From Chromera velia (lineage: Eukaryota; Sar; Chromeraceae), in assembly GCA_018398765.1 (NCBI GenBank), contig JAHBMJ010001622.1, forward strand, positions 1 through 27,975: a stretch of 27,975 bases of DNA, given 5' to 3'. The notes beneath the pieces are model-generated. The model had not been told where the DNA came from. It saw only the letters and a program-made list of their open reading frames with translations, and searched no databases. The position numbers and the translations under genes were made by a program. Shown piece by piece: positions 21,003 to 27,975 of the stretch (the stretch's first letter is position 1; each line of letters starts with the position of its first letter).

Positions 21003-21694
21003 TTTGAGGGCTGGTCAGAATGATCAAGGCCTGAGGAGTCGCGACTTAGCAACGCGTTCACAATCACGTGATCTGGGAAGAAATGACACAGCTTTGCTCC
21101 GCATTCAAAGTTCCAGCAGGCAAGCAAAGATCTCAAGGTTTAGAAGGCTTACTTGTGGAACTGTCGAGGCAGGAGGACTGAGTTGTAAGGATCGAGTCTA
21201 GCTACTGAGCTAGGTTTCAGTTCAAGTGAATTTTGACGGTCAAGTTCTTGATCCCGGAAAGCCCCCATCAAAAAATTCGTGGAGGCACACAATTAATTTC
21301 CTGAATTTTCCTGATAAGGTTTTTCTACTTTCACGGACGTTCGCACGGAGCACCGCGCTCTCCACCCAAATCAGGGCTTTTATCGCGCGGTATTCGGCGG
21401 GGAGGGGGGGGAATTAAGAAGTGGGCTTGGGCCAAGGGGGGGGGGGCGGGGCGACGGTTTGAGTTCTGTGTTGATCTTAAAAAAAAAAAATCAGCGGCCG
21501 CCTCAACTCAAGTTAACTCCTAGGGTATGACACTCTGCAGACACTTTACGATACACAGAGAGTTCTAGCAGCAAGAACTGCATTTGATGCATTTATTTTC
21601 ACCCGTTCACATCTTTTTTTGAAAAGAAAACATCTTGATATACAAGAAAAACACGTTTTCAGGGTGGTTTAAAAGAAAGGGGGGAGGTTCTACA
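21003..21694. other. Upstream flank of the 741-residue gene
   Basis: No gene seen. The first 300 bp upstream of ATG 21002 would include the promoter; no clear TATA or CRE motif was found. A G13 run lies at about 21437-21449 and a 12-A run at about 21479-21490, and from 21520 the sequence becomes AT-rich. Confidence 0.4.
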
Positions 21695-21926
21695 ACCTCC
21701 CTGAACCTAAGTGCCACTTGAAAAAATATAATCAAGATAATCTCTATCTGCGGCATCGTTTTTTAAGAGACCGTCTATGCTTGTGGCGTACATGGTCAAG
21801 ACACCATCCAGATATGCGGCTTTGGTTTTCAAGACACCATAAGTGATCCACGCCTGCGGCGCAGACTTTCAAGCTTATCCAAAAATGCAGCTTCAACTTT
21901 CAAGTGGTAGTTAGGTTCAGGGAGGT
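21695..21926. mobile_element. Small element with 29-bp terminal inverted repeats (MITE-like)
   Basis: The left arm 21695-21723 (ACCTCCCTGAACCTAAGTGC and on) is the reverse complement of the right arm 21898-21926 at 27 of 29 positions. The 174 bp between hold degenerate short repeats: TTCAAGACACCAT occurs near 21832 with a variant near 21797, and TTTCAAGCTTATCC near 21878. There is no coding capacity. Size and structure fit a miniature inverted-repeat element. No convincing target-site duplication is visible. Confidence 0.6.
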
Positions 21927-22545
21927 CGGTTCAGCATAGTTACAGGTCGGGTGCCAATGTTGGTTGCTCTCCATACGATGGTGGTTCTTGAACCGATGAA
22001 CTCATAATGAAAACTTCTAGAACTCATCTGAACCATCAAGAACCAAAGCAATTCTTGGTTCCATAAAGTCTTTCATACAAAAGAACTTAAAAGAAAGTGA
22101 AATAAATATAATGGAAGGTCTTATCATTTGGTTTAGGGGGGGGCTGTTTTGGTTCCTGAACCGCCGAAACCGATAAATCAGAACTTTTGTTGGCACCAAC
22201 ATGTTTTTCAGTGTTTTCAGGTCAAAATCGTTCAATAACTGGTAGACTTTTCATCTTTATTTGGTTCTTTTGGTCCAATAACCACAAAAAACATGTTTTG
22301 ATATGTTGATGTGTTGTATGCAGGATGAAAGAGGGGTATTACCGAGTGAAACTGACTGACGAGGCTCAAGAGTATCATACCCTAGGTTGACTCAAGTCTA
22401 TGTACTCTTCGATCGGAATCAGAACGCCCCACGACCATACAGATTCATACAGCAAATTGCTCCTTCAGAGTCCTTCTTGTGTTATCGGAGCAGCACCAGA
22501 GAGCTGATCGAAGAAAAAAAGAGATGTTCGAGGCAACAGGTCTGT
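21927..22545. other. AT-rich repeat-like spacer
   Basis: No gene. Palindromic GGTTCTTGAACC (about 21985) and GGTTCCTGAACC (about 22151) occur about 166 bp apart, and a near-palindrome GTTGGCACCAAC lies at about 22190. This suggests a second degraded inverted-repeat element next to the MITE-like one. Confidence 0.35.

Positions 22546-22574
<29 letters not shown>
22546..22574. repeat. (TA)n microsatellite
   Basis: An alternating AT run of about 29 bp. A second run of the same length lies at 22677-22705; the two are self-complementary and 102 bp apart. Confidence 0.9.
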
Positions 22575-22576
<2 letters not shown>

Positions 22577-22672
22577 GGTGTCAACGTGTTGGTATGCAAG
22601 CATGCATTCGAGCAAACAAACAAGCATGTCAGCAAACAGATCAATAACAGGTGGGCAAGACAGGTATATATC

Positions 22673-22676
<4 letters not shown>

Positions 22677-22705
<29 letters not shown>
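22677..22705. repeat. (TA)n microsatellite, second copy
   Basis: An alternating AT run of about 29 bp, partner of 22546-22574. It is followed by degenerate GACA and then GGAA repeats (22735-22830). Confidence 0.9.
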
Positions 22706-22707
<2 letters not shown>

Positions 22708-22734
22708 GTATAGATGTATAGAAATAGAGAGATA

Positions 22735-22763
22735 GACAGAGGGACAGACAGATGGACAGATAA

Positions 22764-22796
<33 letters not shown>

Positions 22797-22850
22797 AGGA
22801 AGGAAGGAAGGAAGGAAGGAAGAAAAGAAGAGAGGAAGAAAGGAAGAAAT
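22735..22850. repeat. (GACA)n to (GGAA)n compound microsatellite
   Basis: Degenerate AGAC/GACA units to about 22795, then (AGGA)n to about 22822, then mixed purines. Confidence 0.85.
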
Positions 22851-24516
22851 AAAGAAAGATCAATCTTCCATATACAGAGGTAAAGTGCCAGATCAGTTAT
22901 ATACATTCACTGTAAATGGATCAGATAGACTAGCAGATAGACGACAGACAAGTTCTGCAGGGGCCTATGTGTGACTGTCCCTGAGCGACACCATTCGTAG
23001 TGTTGCTGCCTTTATACTTTCGATTCAACTTATCCATGCATTGACAAGTATGTATCTGTTAAAAAGGTATGCTTTCTACTCTAACTTTTTGCACATAACC
23101 AGCAGTAATCAGACTTCCACAAACTCGGAGACTTAAGCATGCCCATCTATTCATTTGGAGTTGTTGAGAGACAAACGCTTCCTCGAGGCTGTCCTTTCCC
23201 TAGAGCATCAGATTTCTCTTTTCAAATGCTGTCATGAGTTGCATGATCTTATCTACCGTGACACGATATCATCGCCAGAGATGACGTGAAGGCACTGCTC
23301 CGACACTGCTCCAACATGTCTGTGAGAAAGGGCCACTATGGTGTATTGCTAATCTTTCGAATCCTTTGTCATTCCATGCCCCTCAGGGATTTTCTGTTTC
23401 TGAGTCTTTCATACAGCGAATAGACGAAGACTCGTCTTTCCCTTTCCCTTCCTGTGTAGTCTGTCTGAGTAGAGAGATGGCAGAGGCAGCAGTATTTTCT
23501 CCTGCTAGGTGTGACTGATTCGATCCTCTCCTGGAAGATTGCAGTTCAAGAAATGAAGATCTCTGACCCTGCCTAGTTTGGTCTAACCCAAGCACACAGA
23601 CTGCTTCTTAAGCCTTGTTTGAACAAAAAGTTCTTCACCCAGACTCCTGTTTATATTTTGAGGTGGAGGATGAGTGGCTGGGAAGAGGAGAGAATGAATG
23701 TTGACCCCGTAGATCCCCTCGATGAAACTCCGGTGGTGGAGCCAGGAGAGGCGTTTGAGGTAGTACGGGAAACGTTTGGCTCTTGAGTCTTCTGATTGAA
23801 GAAAAAAAAATTCAAACGCGTCAACTTTGTTCTTGAGGGAGCCCGTAGCTACTGCTTGTTCTAAAAACACAATTTGTACAAGAATTTTTATTATTAAAAC
23901 TAGTTGCAAAAGCTTTAAGATCGAAATGTTCAAAATATTTTAAAATATCAAATATATATATTTTAATATGATTTAATATATTTTTTCTTCGGGAATTACA
24001 GAAGATATTATTTAAGATAGTAAAAATGTATCTAAAGATTGAATTAAGCATATCCACTGTTAGCTATATACGGGGCTCTCTAAATTCTAATAGCTAGGAT
24101 GGGCATTCGAGTTCAGTGGCTATAAGTGTCGTAGAAAGCCTGATTTAGGAGAGTTGTCCTGTTAATTCATCAGTCAGATGCTACCACATCAATCAAGCGT
24201 GCATGCAGGTAGACTGATCAATTCTGACGTCAGACCACATCAGAATTATATAAGCCGTCACTCATAATGCCGCCGTGCCGCCACACCGCCACGCCTTAAG
24301 CCCGTCGCCTGCCCGCTGCTCGTGTCCGGCCTACACCTGCCCGTTGCTCTGAGCTGACAACCTCGCTCGGCTTCTGCTCTTCTTCTATAGGCTCCCTCTC
24401 CTAGAGCCCCTTCGAACCGGCACTCATCACACACCTCATTCTGTACGGATAAGTACATCGAACTGCATACACACACATGCAAGATCGGAGGATAATATCA
24501 CACACAATTCATCTAC
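22850..24516. other. Mostly non-coding spacer with a possible decayed exon
   Basis: No intact gene. At about 23144-23290 a plus-strand frame reads SIHLELLRDKRFLEAV, then a Leu/His/Cys-rich stretch to a TGA. It looks more protein-like than its surroundings but matches no family I know and is at most about 47 codons. The rest is ordinary sequence, with an AT-rich patch at about 23880-24060. Confidence 0.3.
24224..24254 (+). promoter_or_regulatory. CRE palindrome followed by a TATA-like box
   Basis: CTGACGTCAG (24224-24233) is a perfect 10-bp palindrome containing the bZIP/CRE core TGACGTCA. TATATAAG (24247-24254) follows 13 bp later. The arrangement is promoter-like on the plus strand, but no plus-strand gene follows. 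It could be part of a retroelement LTR or chance. Confidence 0.3.
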
Positions 24517-24637
24517 CTAATCTCCTTCATCCATCCTATACTCACAAGCATGCATACCACTCCACAGGCCTATCACTTCTACCCACACTGACTTCACCTC
24601 TCTATTTTTCAACTGCATCCTACACCTGCCCGTTGCT
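24330..24637. repeat. 19-bp perfect direct repeat, 289 bp apart
   Basis: CCTACACCTGCCCGTTGCT occurs at 24330-24348 and again at 24619-24637. The second copy lies at the 3' end of the retrotransposon frame, next to a purine-rich tract on the element strand (about 24637-24670). It may bound an insertion or mark an LTR-linked duplication. Confidence 0.7.
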
Positions 24638-26058
24638 TCTTTCTTTTCTTGCCTTTTCTTTTCTTTGAATACGTGCAGTGCTTCTTTGGCATATGTCAGA
24701 TTTATAGCAGGCTCCCAGGATATATTTTCTTTACTCTCTCCTTCTCACCATACCAGATAGTATACCTGCTTGTCTATCTTTCTGTGATCGAGAATCTCTT
24801 TCACTTCGTACTCGACCTCTTCTGATGCAGGCAATCTGATGGCAGAAGGAGGGTCATCCTTTTCTCTCTCGTACTTCTTGAGAAAAGAAACATTGATGAT
24901 ATTGTGGCCCCTTACCCCTGCAGGAAAAAACAGCCTATACGCATTGCTCCCTATTTTCTCTTCTACTTCAAACGGTCCATAAAATGCAGGCTCAAGCTTC
25001 CTGCTTGGCTTCTTACTTCTCTTAAAGTATGCATTGCGCACAAGTAAGAAATCCTCTGGAGCAAATGAGACTTCTTTTCTGTGTAGGTCTACTTGACGAG
25101 CTGCTTGCTCTCTTGCTCGTTCAAGTTTCTCCTTTGCCTTCATGATTTCTGCCTTTCTGTGGTCTGCAAAGTCTGCTGCTGGCAGATAGAATGACTTCGA
25201 GCGCACGGAGACTGAAGGCAAACGGATAGGGTCACAGCCGTACAAGAAAGAAAAAGGAGACATGCCTCTGGCTGGATACACAAAATCACGATATGCAAAT
25301 TGACATGAACACAACTACCTCGGCCAGTCTGTCTGATGCTCATTCACAAAACAACGCAACATCTGTTCAATTGTCTGATTGTCTCTCTCTGTCTGTCCGT
25401 CTGACTGTGGATGTCCTCTTGTGCTCATATTCAGCTTCGTTCCCTATAAACAAGCCAATTCCTTCCAGAATGCCGACAAAAAACGAGGATCACGATCACT
25501 CACAACTGACTGCGGCATTCCGTACTCGCACACGACATGCTCGTAAACCACCTCTGTAGTTCCCTTGGCGGTGATTTCTGAGGAGACTGTAGTGAAAGTA
25601 GGGGTTTTTGACAGACGGTCAATCACAGAGAGAATCCCGTCAACCCATTCTCCTTTGAACATCACCCTCGGTAAACTAAACACAAAATCCAAAGAGATTG
25701 ACTGAAAAGAGAATTCAGGGATAGAGAGAGGTTGGAGCAATTCATGTGGTTTCTCAGTCGGCCTCTTTGCTCTCTGACATGCATCGCACTTTCTGACATA
25801 CTACTGGACAGAAACATACATATAAGGCCAGTAGAAACTTCCTGCCAGTTTCAAATATGTCTTCTCTACCCCCAAGTGACCCCCTGCGGCCGTGTCGTAA
25901 TGCTCATAAATGAGATTCCTTTGCAGTCTCTCTGTAGAGACAGCCAGCCGATTGTTGAAATAAAGCAATCCATCCTCTATCTGAAAACGAGGGACAATCA
26001 GCCGCAAGTGCCGAGGCACCTCTCTATGAGGATACTCCATCACTTCCTTCACTTCTGT
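24517..26058 (-). pseudogene. Chromovirus integrase and chromodomain, with nonsense mutations
   Basis: Same frame as the downstream RNase H. The integrase zinc-binding His/Cys set is present (EHYDTAAGGH, then KCDAC), as are the catalytic triad regions ISLDFVFSLP, VVSDRDPRF and [14 protein letters not shown], and the GPF module (GPFEVEEKIGSNAYRLF to INVSFLKKY). The chromodomain reads EYEVKEILDHRKIDKQVYYL, then after a stop ESKENISWEPAINL. In-frame stops are TAG 25801-25803, TAG 25444-25446, TAG 25315-25317 and TGA 24745-24747; the final TAG is at 24517. Catalytic residues are retained, so loss of function comes from the stops. Confidence 0.92.
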
Positions 26059-27317
26059 TCAGAACTTCTCTTCTTCATAGCGTTTCTTTATTTTCTCTAA
26101 CAACTCTTCATCCGGCTGCACTCTTGACTCCAGCAACAACAACTGGCAGACTTCTTTTCTTTCTTTCTCTTCTTCTGTTGACTCATGGGTGGTCACCGCC
26201 GGGTGTCTGCTCAGTGCATCTGCCACTCTGTTTCTTATACCGGGCACATACCTGGGAGTGATCCCCAACTTGTCGAATATCGAGACGAATCTGCGCATAC
26301 GTGGAGACATCAGGGTGCGGTCAGCAGACACATTGATATACTTAAAAAATTCATGATCGGACCATACCTTGGTTGTATGACTGACATATGGTCTCCACGA
26401 TTTCATAGCAAACACACATGCAAGAAATTCTTTATCTCTGATGGGATACTTCAATTCTGCCCGTGACATTCTGTGTGAAGCAAATGCATACGGACGGAGC
26501 CATCCAGTCTCAGGGTCTTCTTGATGAGTGCGGTAGCGAGCGTCTCTGTCGATTCACATGCATCCACAAAGATTTCAAATGGATATGCAGAATCAGAGAT
26601 GTACAGCTCTACTGTATTCCTCACTGCTTCCTTTACTGCCTCAAAGCTCTCTTCTTCTTTCTTTCCCCACTCAAACGATTTATCTCCCCTCAGCAATGCA
26701 TATAAAGAACCTGCCTTTTTGCTGAAGCGAGGCACAAAACGTCTCACCCAATTTGCAAAACCAAGGAAAGAAAGCACATCGTTCTTACTCTTGGGGGTGG
26801 GCCACTTACTGACTTGTTCAGTCTTGCTCCTCTCTGGACGTACCCCTGTTCGCAAAATCTTCAGTTCCAAAAAAACGACTTCAGTCTGCATGAAATGATA
26901 TTTAGAAAGCTTTGCCTTCATACTGTTCTTACCGAGCAACCCCAACACAATCCGTATGTGTTTTTTGTGTTCCTCTTTAGTATGTGAATAGATGAGAATA
27001 TCATCAAGAAAGACAGACACAAAACGATCGAAGCATGAATGAAGAATATACTGAATCACTCTCATTCTATGCAGTGGGGCGTTCGTTAACCCAAAAGAGA
27101 CGACCAGCCACTCAAAGGAACCATAACAAGTTGTGAAGGCTGTCTTCGGGATATCCTCCTCCCTCATTCTCATCTGATGGTAGTACTGACGTAAATCCAG
27201 CGTCGTGAAAAAGCATGCCCCATACAGATGATCAATCAATTTCTGAGGGTGAGGGAGAGAATATTTATCTTTGATCGTTATTTTATTTAGTCCAGTATAG
27301 TCACAGCACATACGCAT
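26059..27317 (-). pseudogene. Chromovirus pol: reverse transcriptase and RNase H
   Basis: The RT region has CDYTGLNKITIKDKYSLPHP, the LDLRQYYHQMRM motif, FGLTNAP and the active-site box VFLDDILIYS. It then passes through FLGFANWVRRFVPRFS into RNase H (EIFVDAC). At about 26520-26530 the frame shifts by one base, and RNase H continues as MSRAELKYPIRDKEFLACVF, WSDHEFFKY and RNRVADALSRHPA. A codon appears to be missing near NAPLHRM relative to the usual family pattern. The segment ends at an in-frame TGA (26059-26061) after EEKF. Confidence 0.92.
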
Positions 27318-27323
27318 GGTGAA

Positions 27324-27368
27324 CTGACTGTAGTGACAATTGAAACTTTTGTACCGGAAAGTGACTTT
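27324..27368. repeat. Terminal inverted repeat (left end of right copy)
   Basis: Reverse complement of 3086-3130 at about 42 of 45 positions. Confidence 0.7.
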
Positions 27369-27684
27369 GAAAAATTTAGTTTTTAAAACATTAAAATAGA
27401 TAGTTTAACCTTTAAACTAATTAATTTTCATAATTTATTTAAGACTATTTAAGCTTAGTAAGATGTTTAAAAAATGAAATCAAAAAATGTATATATAGAG
27501 TATATATTTTTTCAAAACTATAAATTGTCTGGTACCTATCATCGTAAATTAACGCTAAGACGAAAACATCATAAGAAATGCATCTGAATGGCTCTGAATC
27601 GATCTGATTGAAGCATTTCTTCTCATGATCATAACTGTTTTGTTTTCAATTCATATGAGGCACTGCTCAACGGCGGGTGTGTCA

Positions 27685-27712
27685 GGGGTAGGGGGGGGGG
27701 AGGGAGGGGGCA
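27685..27712 (+). other. G-rich tract with quadruplex potential
   Basis: Four or more G runs closely spaced (GGGG, G9, GGG, GGGGG). It lies at the start of the edge repeat; the window also opens with a G9 run at the equivalent place. Confidence 0.5.
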
Positions 27713-27975
27713 TCTCAGTATATATCAAACACACCCGTGAACGCCACCTGCAGAAATACGTGCACACAAACAGAAAGTCAGTCGAATCGCCAGAATACAC
27801 ATAAAAGCATGCATGCAAACACAACTTGTATCTTTAATTTGTATCAGAATGATACATGAAAGTAGGAAGACCGAAATTGGGAAAGCAATCGGACGGGCAG
27901 GAAGGCCGAAATCGGGAAGGCAATCAGGCGGGCAGGAAGGCTGAAATTGGAAGGCAGTCAGGCCGCCAAGAAGAC
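27708..27975. repeat. Edge repeat, right copy
   Basis: Same sequence and orientation as 7-276, lacking the 4 bp ATGC near 24-27. It carries more CpG than the left copy and ends within the 35-bp minisatellite. Confidence 0.9.

Larger units (their letters stand above)
24517..27317 (-). mobile_element. 5'-truncated Ty3/Gypsy chromovirus
   Basis: Domain order on the minus strand is reverse transcriptase, RNase H, integrase (zinc-binding, DDE core, GPF module) and chromodomain. That order with a chromodomain after integrase defines the chromovirus branch of Ty3/Gypsy. Gag, protease and the start of RT are missing; similarity begins just before MRMCCDYTGLN at 27317, next to the TIR of the edge element at 27324. 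No LTR pair can be seen. One frameshift (about 26525) and five in-frame stops inactivate it. The internal frame is otherwise unbroken for about 2 kb, so it is not very old. Confidence 0.93.
27324..27975. mobile_element. Right-truncated copy of the putative 3.5-kb TIR element
   Basis: Begins with a 45-bp terminal sequence (CTGACTGTAGTGACAATTGA and on), the inverted partner of 3086-3130. An AT-rich subterminal zone (27369-27540) follows, then a G-rich segment (27685-27711), the edge repeat leader and the first 35-bp minisatellite units. It is cut by the window end. It abuts the truncated 5' end of the chromovirus, so its insertion may have removed or separated the retrotransposon's 5' half. Confidence 0.5.

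Noticed and set aside
24745-26061. TGA at Trp positions as evidence of a UGA-Trp code (known in the chromerid plastid)
   Set aside because: TAG stops and a frameshift occur in the same element, the host genes appear to end at TGA, and this is clearly nuclear-type sequence.
1-27975. CRISPR array, prokaryotic defence island or phage
   Set aside because: No regularly spaced identical repeats with unique spacers were seen, and the gene structure is eukaryotic.

Overview
The window is nuclear DNA of a eukaryote. It holds GT-AG introns, long repeat-rich introns and spacers, many microsatellites, and decayed LTR and non-LTR retrotransposons; no bacterial operon structure is visible. The mix suggests a repeat-rich protist genome. 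A chromerid alga such as Chromera velia is my best guess, from genome style only and not from any marker gene.

Layout. Positions 1-3130 are the inner and right part of a repeat element: an edge repeat, a 35-bp minisatellite, a large nested foldback, and a 45-bp terminal sequence ending at 3130. Positions 27324-27975 are the left part of a second copy in the same orientation. The two pieces overlap and together imply an element of about 3.5 kb with terminal inverted repeats. Positions 3131-6660 hold two decayed coding remnants: an ORF with 81-bp tandem repeats, and the C-terminal end of a LINE-type reverse transcriptase.

Host genes lie in the middle. A sulfite oxidase gene (minus strand, 13 exons proposed, 12679 down to about 6661) has a mitochondrial presequence, a membrane anchor, a cytochrome b5 domain, the molybdopterin domain with its catalytic Cys, and the dimerisation domain. 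Head-to-head with it, 650 bp away, is a three-exon plus-strand gene (13329-15771). It encodes a SAP-like motif, a coiled coil, a DC1/ZZ-like Cys cluster and an unrecognised C-terminal domain. A 741-residue single-ORF gene (minus, 21002-18777) has a conserved-looking Cys/His-containing N-terminal half and a long Ser/Gly/Pro-rich tail; I do not recognise its family.

Positions 21003-24500 are mostly non-coding repeats, including a small element with 29-bp inverted repeats and paired (TA)n tracts. Positions 24517-27317 (minus) are a 5'-truncated Ty3/Gypsy chromovirus. RT, RNase H, integrase and chromodomain are all visible, broken by one frameshift and five in-frame stops.

The most unusual signals are the 5' splice sites (GTCAGN or GTCCGT in 10 of 14 introns assigned), the (TG)n tracts abutting several 3' splice sites, the element inferred from the two window edges, its transition-dominated decay, and the two unrecognised host proteins.
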